From: a virus
Reading direction: 5' to 3' (one strand)
Virus record (IMG/VR): IMGVR_UViG_3300046543_000497
Location: 1-26,149 of that record
Length of the DNA: 26,149 nt
The notes beneath the pieces were generated by a model. That model had not been told where the DNA came from and made no database searches. It saw only the letters and a list, made by a program, of their open reading frames with translations. The first letter of the stretch is position 1; every line of letters begins with the position of its first letter. This document shows positions 7,052 to 15,674 of the stretch, piece by piece. A program made the position numbers and the translations under genes.

Positions 7052-10000
7052 GATTTCGGCGGATGCGAGCGCTGTCACAGCAGCGCTCGATGCCGTCAAC
7101 AAGAAGGCAGCCGAAGTCAATGCCACGCTCAACGCGGGCACTGTCGGCATCGACGCGGGCGACGCGCAGAAGCAGCTTGACGCGCTCGTGCATACGGTCG
7201 AACAGCTCACGGAAGCGACCAAGGAAGCGGCCAACGCCGGGGCCGAGCTCGACTTCGATGATGTGGCGAAGTCGGCGGCCGAAGCCGCGAAGCAAGCCGA
7301 AGCGCTCGGCAAGGCGATCAATCAGCAAGGCGCGGGCTCCGGCGTTCAGAAAACGATCAACGACCTGAAAGGGCTCGGCGACACGATCGAGCGCGTGCGC
7401 AAGGTGCAAGCGGTGCTCGCGCAAGAGGGCATCCAGCTCTCGCGCCGTCAGGCGATCGAGGCGAAAAAGCGGTATGACGAATGGCGCCAGTCCGGCGCGG
7501 TCGGCAGCGGCAAGATCCGCAATGTCCAGTTTGATGACTTCGTCGGCGGCGGCTGGCGCAAGATGGCGCTCGCCGAGATTGACGCGCGGCGCTTCCGGCG
7601 CAATGTGCTCGGTGCATCGGGCATCGACATCAGCAGCGGCGGCGGCAGCGCCGCGCCTGCGGCTCCCGGGCCGTCGCGGCAGCCGCGCGAACCGAAAGAG
7701 CTGACGCCGACCAAGGTCAAGACGCTCGCGCAGTTCGCGGCGGGCGCGGTGCAGGACGCGCTTGGCGGCGTCGCCAGCACGGCGATTCCAGGCGGTGGCG
7801 GCATCGGCGGACGGATCGCCGGGCGCGGCATCGCAGAAGCCGCCGGAAGCGAAGGCGGCCTGTTCTCGATGGGCGGCCTTGGCCGCATGGCGACGGGCCT
7901 CGGCATCGGCGCTCTCGCGTTCGGCGCCGTGAAGGCGGTCGGGGCGATCAAGGACAAGGTCAACGACGCACAGGACGAGGCGACGGCCTATACCGATCTG
8001 CGCCACGCGATCGGACAGACCGAAACGGACTTCGGCCTGCTGCGCGCTTCATTGCGCGACGCGGTGAGCGGTCTTGGCGTCGCCAACAATGAAGCCGTCC
8101 AGCTCGGCAGCCAGTTTGCGAAGATCGCGGGCATCGCGCCCGGCGGCGAACGCGCGCTCGGCGACGACGTGCGCACGAGCACGGCCTTCTCGCGCAGCTA
8201 TGGACTTGACCCCTCGCAAGGCATCGGCCTGTTTGCGAGCGCACGCCACTTCGGCGCGACGAGCAACGACGCGGAAAACCGGCGCCTCGCGATGATGATC
8301 GGCGACGCGGTCGGACACGCGGGCAGCTTCGCGAAGATGCCGGACATGATCGCGGCCGTCGAAGGCTTCACGCAGCGCGCGGGGCGCGCGTCGCTCGGCG
8401 CGGCGCCGAACATGGATTCGTTTCTCGATCAGATGTCGAAGCTCACCGGGCTTCGCATGACCGGGCTCGACACGCAGGGCGCGGCCAACCTCGTCGGCCA
8501 GATGACGAACGCATGGCACGCGGGCGGCGGCATGGGCGAAGCGTCGCGCAACTTCCGCATGCGCTCGATGAGCAACGCGCTGCCGGGCTTCACGGCCTTC
8601 GATCTGGATTACATCAACGATTCCGATCCCAACTCGACCGTCAAGCAGGCGTTCGGGCCGGGCTCGTCCGCGTATCGTGCGGCCCAATCGATGAACGACA
8701 AGAAGCGGCTCGCGCAGCTTGACGCCTACGTCAAGAAGTCGGGCAATCGCACGCTTCAAGACATCGATCTGGACGCGCTCTTCAACAGCGAATACGCCAA
8801 AAACCCGGCTGTGCTCGCCGAGGCGATCCATCAGCACACAGGCATCAGTGTGCCGCAGGCGAATGCCGTCATCGCGGCGCGCAAGCAAGGCCGCTCGGTC
8901 GGCATGACCGAAGCGACGCTCAGGGGCTTGGGCGTCGATCCGAGCACGATGCAAGCCGACTATTCGGCGCTCGCGCAGCTGCACGGTTCGAGCGCGGACA
9001 ATTTGCGGCAGATGGCGCGCGGCTACCTGAAAGACACGTCGCTCACGCCCGCGCTGCGCAGCGCACTCAAGGGGCGCCTGGACGGCGCGACGGGCGAGAG
9101 CGGCGCCGGGGTGGAGATGCTGCGCAAGTCGCTGATCCAGATTGCCGCGACTGTCGGCACGCCCAAGGACGAAGGCGCGCAGGTTCGCGAGGCGGTCGTG
9201 GACCTGAAGAACATCACGCAGGACATGGCTTCGCATCTCGTTCCGTTCACGAACGATATCCGCGCGGGCGTGCTGGCGATGGCCGAAAAGATCGCGGGCA
9301 AGTCCGACGAACGGCTCAAGGACGTCGAGGATCGCGAATTCTCGCCCGCCGAGCGCTCGCTGCGATCGCAGTATGACGATGCGACGAAGGCGCGCGACGC
9401 CGCCATGCAGGGGGCGCCGAACGCTCGCATGGCTGAGATTGACGCGCAGATTGCGGAATTCAAGCTGCATCACAAGGGCAATGATCCGGCAACGAATATC
9501 GCGCTCAAGCGGCTCCAAGATCAGCGTAAGCAGTTCGAATCCGCGGACTATTCCGCCCAACAGCAGGCCGCGCTCGACGCCGCGAACAAGAAGCTCGCCG
9601 ACGTGCGCGAAAAGATCGCCAAGGCGGCCGAAAGCGGCGACGCGGGCATCTATTTCAAGGACTTCGCGAAGCGCCTCGGCCAGAACGGCCCGGACGGCAC
9701 GCAGCAGGCCGGTCAAAACCTGCTCGCCGGGCATCTCGGCCAAGCGGGCGGCAATGGCAGCCAGAGCGAGTTCGTGAAGAAGTACGGCGCCGCCGCGCAG
9801 ATCGCCGGGAAGATGCTCGGCGTCGATCCGAAGGTGCTGCTCGGCCAGTGGGCGCTCGAAACGGGATGGGGCAAGTCGGTCGTTCCCGGCACGAACAATC
9901 TCGGCAACATGAAGTCGGCCGATGGCACTGGCGTCGATGCGATCGACAACCAGACCGGCACGCTCGACAAGTATCAGGCATTCAAGTCGCCTGAGGACTT

Positions 10001-10382
10001 CGCGCGCGCCTACGCCGCATATGTCCGGCGCAAGTATCCCGGCGCCGCAGGCGCGGGCTCGAACGCCAGCAAGTTCTTCTCGGCGCTGAAGGCGGGCGGC
10101 TACGCAACCGATCCTGACTATGTGAGCAAGGCAATGGCAACCGCTGGCGCGGTCGGCAGCCTGCCGGTTGACGCGCCGGTTCCGGGCGGCGCTGGCTTCG
10201 GGGCCATGCCGCTCCCGGCGTCGTCGGTCGTCGGCGGGGTGGGTGGCGGAATGGCGGGCGCGATGCAGCGCTTTGCCTTCGAGCACAAGATCACGCTCAC
10301 GGATCAGCACGGCCGCGCACGGCATGCGCCGATCTTCACGACGCAGCTGAGCAACCCGACGCCGAGCGGGGTGGCGTCATGA
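7032..10382 (+). CDS. Tape measure protein with C-terminal FlgJ-like glucosaminidase domain
   Basis: At 1116 residues this is the longest gene of the block. It follows the G/GT chaperones and precedes the hub, as tape measures do. The N-terminal 200 residues are Ala-rich and helical (coiled coil). A Gly/Ala-rich hydrophobic segment lies at about 276-310 (GGLFSMGGLGRMATGLGIGA), a plausible membrane-inserting part; the middle is helical, with a second charged coiled coil at about 760-870. Residues of about 911-1040 form a muralytic domain of the FlgJ/GH73 type: QWALETGWGKS with candidate catalytic E943, then NNLGNMKSADG. It probably sets tail length and locally opens peptidoglycan during DNA entry. 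It overlaps the next gene as ATGA. Confidence 0.87.
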   Translation: MTSTQIKISADASAVTAALDAVNKKAAEVNATLNAGTVGIDAGDAQKQLDALVHTVEQLTEATKEAANAGAELDFDDVAKSAAEAAKQAEALGKAINQQGAGSGVQKTINDLKGLGDTIERVRKVQAVLAQEGIQLSRRQAIEAKKRYDEWRQSGAVGSGKIRNVQFDDFVGGGWRKMALAEIDARRFRRNVLGASGIDISSGGGSAAPAAPGPSRQPREPKELTPTKVKTLAQFAAGAVQDALGGVASTAIPGGGGIGGRIAGRGIAEAAGSEGGLFSMGGLGRMATGLGIGALAFGAVKAVGAIKDKVNDAQDEATAYTDLRHAIGQTETDFGLLRASLRDAVSGLGVANNEAVQLGSQFAKIAGIAPGGERALGDDVRTSTAFSRSYGLDPSQGIGLFASARHFGATSNDAENRRLAMMIGDAVGHAGSFAKMPDMIAAVEGFTQRAGRASLGAAPNMDSFLDQMSKLTGLRMTGLDTQGAANLVGQMTNAWHAGGGMGEASRNFRMRSMSNALPGFTAFDLDYINDSDPNSTVKQAFGPGSSAYRAAQSMNDKKRLAQLDAYVKKSGNRTLQDIDLDALFNSEYAKNPAVLAEAIHQHTGISVPQANAVIAARKQGRSVGMTEATLRGLGVDPSTMQADYSALAQLHGSSADNLRQMARGYLKDTSLTPALRSALKGRLDGATGESGAGVEMLRKSLIQIAATVGTPKDEGAQVREAVVDLKNITQDMASHLVPFTNDIRAGVLAMAEKIAGKSDERLKDVEDREFSPAERSLRSQYDDATKARDAAMQGAPNARMAEIDAQIAEFKLHHKGNDPATNIALKRLQDQRKQFESADYSAQQQAALDAANKKLADVREKIAKAAESGDAGIYFKDFAKRLGQNGPDGTQQAGQNLLAGHLGQAGGNGSQSEFVKKYGAAAQIAGKMLGVDPKVLLGQWALETGWGKSVVPGTNNLGNMKSADGTGVDAIDNQTGTLDKYQAFKSPEDFARAYAAYVRRKYPGAAGAGSNASKFFSALKAGGYATDPDYVSKAMATAGAVGSLPVDAPVPGGAGFGAMPLPASSVVGGVGGGMAGAMQRFAFEHKITLTDQHGRARHAPIFTTQLSNPTPSGVAS

Positions 10383-11890
10383 GGACGTTCGAACCGAAGT
10401 GCGAAGTGCGGCTCATCAAGGCCCGCGCGCGCAGCGAGATTGTGACCGGCAAGCAGGCGGCCGCGTCGCGCTACGGCGCCAACTTCTCCGGCATCGACCT
10501 GACGCCGTATCTGTCGGATCGCGGCGCGGTGACAGTGACGAAGTCGATTCGCGAAGCAGCGGGCGGCTTCTCTATCACGCTCAACGACCGACCTAATGAG
10601 AAGTTCGGCGAGTCGATGTACGCGATGATCGAACCGATGGACATCATCGAGATTCGCATGGCGCGCTCGCCGTCCGACTATCAAAAGACGGCCGGGTTCG
10701 GCGTCTACTACCGGCTGCCGATCGTCATGCGTGGCTTCGTCACGCGCGTCGCGCGCAATCAGTCGATCGAGTCGGGTGTGCCGGAGCGGCAGATCACGAT
10801 TACCGGCCACGACTACGGCAAGCTGCTGCAGATCATCCGCATCTTCTACAACACGTTCAACGGCGACTATGTTGCCGACGATATCATTTCGGGCCTGAAG
10901 TTCTTCCATCAGTACGCCGACGACGGTGCGGCGCGCATCAAGAGTGCGCGCGACTTCATCACCGACGTGGTGACGGGCATCATCAATCCGTACCTCGCGA
11001 AGCTCGCGCCGCTGCAAACGCCGCAGGAGCTCGACGTGACGGTGGTGAAGACGTTCTCGCCGGTCGTGTCGGTCGAGACGCAAGTTTCGCCGCTGTCGAT
11101 TTCCGGATACGCGGAAGGGCCGATCCACGACTTCTTGCGGACCATTCTCGACGTCGGGGCGTTCAACGAGCTCTACACCGAAGACACGGAAGACGGCGTC
11201 AATCTGATCCTGAGGCCCGCGCCGTTCAAGGACTTGACGACCGGCCAGTTCCTCGACCCGAACGCATGGGCGGATTCGCTCGTGCTGCCGATGGGCGTGG
11301 TGCAGTCGATGTCGCTCTCGCGCACCGATGAAAACGTCGCCAACTTCTTTTGGGTGACGAACACGCGCTGGCAGCTCATCGAGAACGCGACGCAGCGCAT
11401 GGCCGCGAATCAGGGCAAGCCCGATACCTTCTTCATGAAGGATTACGTCAATACCGATCTATCGATCTTCGGCATCCGCAAGATGCAGGTGGACGTTGCG
11501 ACCGCGCCGATGGACGCACAGAATCCGGACTCGCCGAGCACCGGTCAGGCGGCCGCCGAGCAATCGTCCTATCTCGGCTGGCTCGTGAACCGGCGCGAAA
11601 TTCTCGCGAACGCGAACAAGGACAACGTCGTGCTGGAGTCCGGCTCGATCAAGGTGCGCGGCAATGAGCGGATCAAGGCGGGCATGTACGTGACGGTTCA
11701 GTCGTTTCAGACCGAAAACGACATTCAACCGGCGGGCGAGTACTACGTGACGGGCGTCACGCAAGAATTCATTCCGTTCATCGGATTTTTCACAACCATG
11801 CAAGTCGAACGCGGAACCAATTTCGCGAACCGCGCGCAGTCGCAAGGCACGCCGTATTACGACGAGCTCGATCTTGGGGGGATCAGCTAA
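10379..11890 (+). CDS. Baseplate hub protein (gpD/gp44/gp27-like)
   Basis: The ATG overlaps the tape measure stop (ATGA, 10379-10382). The 503-residue protein has the beta-rich build of contractile-tail hub proteins. It starts CEVRLIKA, has a TVTKSIREAAGGFSITLNDR strand pair, a PMDIIEIRMARS strand, and RQITITGHDYGKLLQ, which resembles the hub signature in which the scaffold domain meets the tube. Near the C-terminus it has IKAGMYVTVQSF...GEYYVTGVTQEF, typical of the last hub barrel. Trimeric hubs of this family join the tube to the spike. It is followed without a gap by the spike gene. Confidence 0.78.
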   Translation: MRTFEPKCEVRLIKARARSEIVTGKQAAASRYGANFSGIDLTPYLSDRGAVTVTKSIREAAGGFSITLNDRPNEKFGESMYAMIEPMDIIEIRMARSPSDYQKTAGFGVYYRLPIVMRGFVTRVARNQSIESGVPERQITITGHDYGKLLQIIRIFYNTFNGDYVADDIISGLKFFHQYADDGAARIKSARDFITDVVTGIINPYLAKLAPLQTPQELDVTVVKTFSPVVSVETQVSPLSISGYAEGPIHDFLRTILDVGAFNELYTEDTEDGVNLILRPAPFKDLTTGQFLDPNAWADSLVLPMGVVQSMSLSRTDENVANFFWVTNTRWQLIENATQRMAANQGKPDTFFMKDYVNTDLSIFGIRKMQVDVATAPMDAQNPDSPSTGQAAAEQSSYLGWLVNRREILANANKDNVVLESGSIKVRGNERIKAGMYVTVQSFQTENDIQPAGEYYVTGVTQEFIPFIGFFTTMQVERGTNFANRAQSQGTPYYDELDLGGIS

Positions 11891-12742
11891 ATGCTCGATC
11901 TGGCGAAAGTGGTGGGGGTGCATCGCGAGTCGGGCACTGTGGATCTGGTCATGCTCAGCAACGATCGGCCGGTGCCTGGGGTGAAGGTCATGAGCGGCAC
12001 GGCGTCGGGCAATACCGGCTTCACGGACATTCCAGTGCCGGACGTGAACAACCCGGCCGATCCGTATAAGTCGTCCAATACCGGCGGGCGCGACATGGTC
12101 GCGGTGGTCGGCGCCTTCTCCGGGGTGCCGGTGGTGCTCGGCTTCCTGTTTCCGACCATCGCGCAATGCCTTTTCCCGGACGCGAACCGGATGATCTACC
12201 GGCACGCCTCGGACGTCTACCTGACGATCGATGACGCGGGCAACACGGAGCTCGCGCATCCGTCCGGCGCGTATCTGCGCATCGGCAAGAGCGGCGCGCA
12301 CGAAGACTTGACCGGCAAGGACTACAACGGCAAGTGGAAAATCGCCCGCAACACGGCGGCCGACGTGCATTTCCATCTCGCGATGGGCGGCGGCGCCGCG
12401 TCGCTCGATATCGCGCCGGACGGCACGATCGTCGTGAACGCACAAGGCACGGTGACGATCAACGCGCAAGGCGCCACGACGGTCAAGGCGCCGTCCCTCA
12501 CTGTCGATTCGCCGCAGAGCACCTTCACTGGCGCTGTGACGGTGCAGGGGCCGCTCGCGTTCCAGTCGGGTATGTCGGGGCAGGCGGGCAGCAGCGGGGG
12601 CGCCACGATCATGATTCAAGGCGATGCGCACTTCACCGGCACGGCGAGCTCCGACGTTGACTTCGTTTCGAATGGCAAGTCGGGCCACGGCCATACTCAC
12701 CAAGCTCAAGGCGCTAACGCCGTGGTGACGCCGCCGCTCTAA
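11891..12742 (+). CDS. Baseplate spike (central puncturing protein, gpV/gp45-like)
   Basis: The start is directly after the hub stop, with a GGGGGA Shine-Dalgarno about 8 nt upstream. The 283-residue protein has an N-terminal OB-like region (about 1-95: VVGVHRESGTVDLVML...DMVAVVGAFSGVPVVLGFLF), a middle part, and a C-terminal series of short beta repeats (TIVVNAQGTVTINAQGATTV) compatible with a triple-stranded beta helix. At the tip is HGHTH (H266-H270), matching the HxH metal-binding motif that coordinates iron at the apex of P2 gpV-type spikes. The spike pierces the outer membrane on sheath contraction. It is followed by repeated element copy 3. Confidence 0.82.
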   Translation: MLDLAKVVGVHRESGTVDLVMLSNDRPVPGVKVMSGTASGNTGFTDIPVPDVNNPADPYKSSNTGGRDMVAVVGAFSGVPVVLGFLFPTIAQCLFPDANRMIYRHASDVYLTIDDAGNTELAHPSGAYLRIGKSGAHEDLTGKDYNGKWKIARNTAADVHFHLAMGGGAASLDIAPDGTIVVNAQGTVTINAQGATTVKAPSLTVDSPQSTFTGAVTVQGPLAFQSGMSGQAGSSGGATIMIQGDAHFTGTASSDVDFVSNGKSGHGHTHQAQGANAVVTPPL

Positions 12743-12746
12743 GTAG

Positions 12747-12784
12747 TCGTGACACGAGGATGGGCGCATGAGCGCACCTTCCTC
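12747..12784 (+). promoter_or_regulatory. Repeated intergenic element, copy 3, with start-codon hairpin
   Basis: TCGTGAC (12747-12753) lies 4 nt after the spike stop. TCGTGACACGA (12747-12757) is a perfect 5-1-5 dyad. An overlapping stem pairs GAGGA (12756-12760), GG and GCGC (12762-12767) with GCGC (12772-12775), CC and TCCTC (12777-12784), with one mismatch and one bulge. The next start codon (12768) lies in its loop. A role as promoter, operator or translational control site is inferred. Confidence 0.55.
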
Positions 12785-13937
12785 GCAAAAAGCCGATGTC
12801 CGGCCGATCAGCTTCACGCTTCAGGACACTTCGCAAGGAAGTGTCCCGTTGGCGACTATCCCGCTGTATATCCGGCCGGAGGAATTGACGCGCACTGAAA
12901 CGTCACGCATGACGGTGCATCAGACCTTCGGCGGCAGCGGCGGATGGGCGGACTCGTTCGGGCCGGGCGTGCCGTCGCTGTCGATTTCCGGGCATACCGG
13001 CTGGCGCCCGGGTGACGACGGCAAAGACGGGCTGGATCGGATGAAGCAGCTGCACGACGTCATCTTCAGCGCATGGCATCTGTCGCGCCAGCTCAAGACG
13101 CTTCAGGGGCTCGACCCGGATTCGATTCAGCTGATCTTCTCCGACGCGATGGACGATATCGCGTGGGTGGTCGCGCCGACGCAGTTCGTGCTCAAGCGCG
13201 ATCGCCGTCGCCCGCTTCTCGCGCAGTATCAAATCGGCATGACGTACCTGTCGCAGTACGTCGCCACGTCGGGCGGCTCGTCGTCGGGCTCGACCTTCGG
13301 CGCGCTGCAAGCGCTCGGCCTTGACTCGCTCGCGGCGGCGCTTTCGTCCATTTCGGACTTCCTGAATGGCATCGATGCCGCGATCAAGTCAGCGCTCGGG
13401 CCGATCGTGGCGACGGTAAAGGCGTTCGTCGGCGTGGTGGTGTCCGTCTGCAAGGCGGTGCAGAGCGTCATCCTGACGGGGCTGAAGACAGTCAACTCGC
13501 TCACCTACGGGCTCATCTCGATCGCCAAGGACTTGACGCGCGCGGCGTCGAGCGTCTTTTCGGTTTTCTCGATGATCGCGTCGATTCCGAACTACGTGCA
13601 GGCGCAGTTCATGAAGGTGCGCTCGTCGTTCTTCAATATCTTCTGCGTGCTGTCGAATTGCTTCCAGCAAAGCCGCCTGCTGCAAGACCTGTCGGGCGTC
13701 TATGGCGCCTCAAATTGCTCGTCCACGGCGGGCGGCAGCTCGCTCTCGACCTACCTCAACGTCAACACGTTCGAAGCGATCCAGGCAACCAGTAACGCCG
13801 CGCAAGTGCAGACGCGCGCCGATGCGTCCGCCTCGATCACGGCCTTGAAGGGCATCGACCCCGCGACAAACCCGCCGTCGATCGCACAGGTGCAGGGGCA
13901 TCTGACGAACGTCGTGAACGGGCTCTTGGTGAACTAA
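12768..13937 (+). CDS. Baseplate-associated protein with long hydrophobic insert
   Basis: The 389-residue protein has an N-terminal domain of about 165 residues (FTLQDTSQGSVPLATIPLYI, RPEELTRTETSRMTVHQTFG, then GVPSLSISGHTGWRP and a YQIGMTYLSQYV strand) of the kind found in contractile-tail proteins near the hub, such as DNA-circularisation or tube-initiator-like proteins. From about residue 175 to 290 it changes to a long run of hydrophobic or amphipathic helices (LAAALSSISDFLNGIDAAIK, then PIVATVKAFVGVVVSVCKAV). A Ser/Thr-rich C-terminus follows. It sits between spike and gp25-like genes, so a baseplate role is likely. The hydrophobic part might insert in the cell membrane; this is inference. 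Confidence 0.62.
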   Translation: MSAPSSQKADVRPISFTLQDTSQGSVPLATIPLYIRPEELTRTETSRMTVHQTFGGSGGWADSFGPGVPSLSISGHTGWRPGDDGKDGLDRMKQLHDVIFSAWHLSRQLKTLQGLDPDSIQLIFSDAMDDIAWVVAPTQFVLKRDRRRPLLAQYQIGMTYLSQYVATSGGSSSGSTFGALQALGLDSLAAALSSISDFLNGIDAAIKSALGPIVATVKAFVGVVVSVCKAVQSVILTGLKTVNSLTYGLISIAKDLTRAASSVFSVFSMIASIPNYVQAQFMKVRSSFFNIFCVLSNCFQQSRLLQDLSGVYGASNCSSTAGGSSLSTYLNVNTFEAIQATSNAAQVQTRADASASITALKGIDPATNPPSIAQVQGHLTNVVNGLLVN

Positions 13938-14549
13938 ATGGCAGCCGAATTCATCCCGTCCGGCTACCGGCAGATCAGCGTCCTGCAAACCGACACGCTT
14001 CAGCGCATTGCGCTGCGCGAGCTCGGCGACGCCGAACGCTGGCCCGATATTGCGCAATTCAACAATCTGCACACGCCGTATATCTCGACCGATCCGAGCT
14101 ACGCGTCCGACCCTCAGGTGGTGGCGCCCGGTGCAACGATCCTCGTGCCGACTGCGGCAAGCCAAGTCAATGCAACCGCGTCGTTTGACTTGCTCGGGAC
14201 CGATCTTCAGATCATCAACGGCGAGCTCGTCACTGCGAACGGCGACCTTGCGACCGTCTCCGGGCTCGACAACCTCTCGCAAGCGCTCACGGTGCGCATC
14301 GGGGTCGATAAGGAAGAGCTCGTTTTTCACCCCGAGTACGGCAGCTGGATCAGGAAGCTGATCGGCACAGGCGCCGGGCCGACGACCGCGCAGCTCGCCG
14401 GGCTCTATGTGCGCTCCGCGCTCATCGAGGACGACCGCGTGCAGCAGGTGGCGAGCGTGACGACGGTCGTCAACGGCGACAAATTCAACGTGACCGCGAT
14501 GGTTCAGATCGTCAGCGGTCAGTCCGTTTCCCTTTCTGTGGTGGTGTAG
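13938..14549 (+). CDS. Baseplate wedge protein: LysM-like domain fused to gp25-like domain
   Basis: The gene starts at the base after the preceding stop. In the 203-residue product, residues of about 12-72 look like a LysM-type module (VLQTDTLQRIALRELGDAER, then DIAQFNNL, closing VVAPGATILVP). Residues of about 85-200 carry the GPW/gp25 signature, with ELVFHPEYGSWI (128-138) and the later ALIEDDRVQQVASVTTVV. gp25-like proteins sit in the inner baseplate ring and nucleate the sheath. LysM-like modules occur in baseplate gp53-type proteins, so two baseplate parts that are separate genes in many phages appear to be one protein here. It is followed without a gap by the J gene. Confidence 0.78.
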   Translation: MAAEFIPSGYRQISVLQTDTLQRIALRELGDAERWPDIAQFNNLHTPYISTDPSYASDPQVVAPGATILVPTAASQVNATASFDLLGTDLQIINGELVTANGDLATVSGLDNLSQALTVRIGVDKEELVFHPEYGSWIRKLIGTGAGPTTAQLAGLYVRSALIEDDRVQQVASVTTVVNGDKFNVTAMVQIVSGQSVSLSVVV

Positions 14550-15671
14550 ATGGCCTTTCAGGTAAAAAACTTCGCGTCTATTTCGGCCTCGTGCATCAAC
14601 TATCTGAAGGCCATTCAGACGACCATCACCGACTTCCGCATCGGCGCGCTCGCGCGCACGATCATGGAAGCCGTCGCGATGGAGATCGAAGAGCTCTATC
14701 AGCAGATGTTCGTAGGCTTGCGCGAGGCGATTCCCACGGCGATCTATACCTCGTTCAATTTTCCGAAGCTCAACGCGGTCGCGGCGAGCGGCAATGTGCG
14801 CGTCACGATCGCGGCGCAGGCGAATCCGGTGACAATCCCGGCGGGCACAACCTTCACGCCGAGCGGCGTCGCGCTCTCGTTCGCGTCGCAATCGGACACG
14901 ACCATCGCGCCCGGCGCGACCTATGCGGACGTGTATGTCGTCTGTTCCACGGCCGGTTCGAGCGGCAATATCTCGGCCAGCACGCAATTCACGTTGCAGC
15001 CGCAGCCAGCGGGCTTCGTCTCGGCCGCCAATACAGGCACGTTCACAACCGGCACGGATAACGAAACCGATCCGGAGCAAAAGGCCCGGTTCATTTCGTT
15101 CATCAATTCGCTCCAGCGCGGCACCGTCGCGGCCGTGCAGTACGGGCTTTCGCTTGCGACCGTGACCGATGCGAACGGTGTCGTCATCGAGCGGGTGATT
15201 GCGTCGAACGTCATCGAGCCGTGGATCACCGACAACACGCAGACGGTCGGCTACGTGCAGGCGTATATCCACAATGGCGTCGATGGAGCATCGAGCGATC
15301 TGATCGCCCAGGCGACCAAGGTGATCTATGGCTATTACCTGAGCGACGGCACGGCCGTGCCGGGCTACAAGGCAGCGGGCGCGCGCGTCGATGTCTTCGC
15401 CGCGACGGTCGTGTATCTCAACGTCACGGCAACGATTATCGTATCGAACGGCTACATCGCATCCGACGTTCAGGCGGCCGTGCAGACGGCGATCCAAAAC
15501 TATCTCACCGGCCTGAATGTCGGCGTGCCCGGGCAATACGCGACGATCGTGCAGCTCGCGATGGATACCGTAGGCGTCTCTGACTTCTGGCTGGCGTCGC
15601 CTACTTCCAACACGGCGCTGTCGGCGAGCCAAAAGGTCATGCCGGGCACAATGAACCTCACCACGCAATAA
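14550..15671 (+). CDS. Baseplate J-like protein (wedge, gp47/gpJ type)
   Basis: The 373-residue product follows the gp25-like gene directly, the usual W-J order. The N-terminal helices (ITDFRIGALARTIMEAVAME) match the J-family region with a conserved G-x-x-x-R. A beta-rich central domain follows (VTIPAGTTFTPSGVALSF, then STAGSSGNISASTQF), then an ETDPEQKARFISFINSLQRG segment that closely fits the J-protein motif ETDEx(x)RxRF. The C-terminal half has strands and helices ending in PGTMNLTTQ. J proteins form the wedge that holds tail fibres and triggers contraction. The assignment is confident. Confidence 0.82.
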   Translation: MAFQVKNFASISASCINYLKAIQTTITDFRIGALARTIMEAVAMEIEELYQQMFVGLREAIPTAIYTSFNFPKLNAVAASGNVRVTIAAQANPVTIPAGTTFTPSGVALSFASQSDTTIAPGATYADVYVVCSTAGSSGNISASTQFTLQPQPAGFVSAANTGTFTTGTDNETDPEQKARFISFINSLQRGTVAAVQYGLSLATVTDANGVVIERVIASNVIEPWITDNTQTVGYVQAYIHNGVDGASSDLIAQATKVIYGYYLSDGTAVPGYKAAGARVDVFAATVVYLNVTATIIVSNGYIASDVQAAVQTAIQNYLTGLNVGVPGQYATIVQLAMDTVGVSDFWLASPTSNTALSASQKVMPGTMNLTTQ

Positions 15672-15674
15672 GCC

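Noticed and set aside
8049-10325. 758-codon - strand frame opposite the tape measure
   Set aside because: Shadow of the tape measure gene: Arg-rich, with no motif and no RBS.
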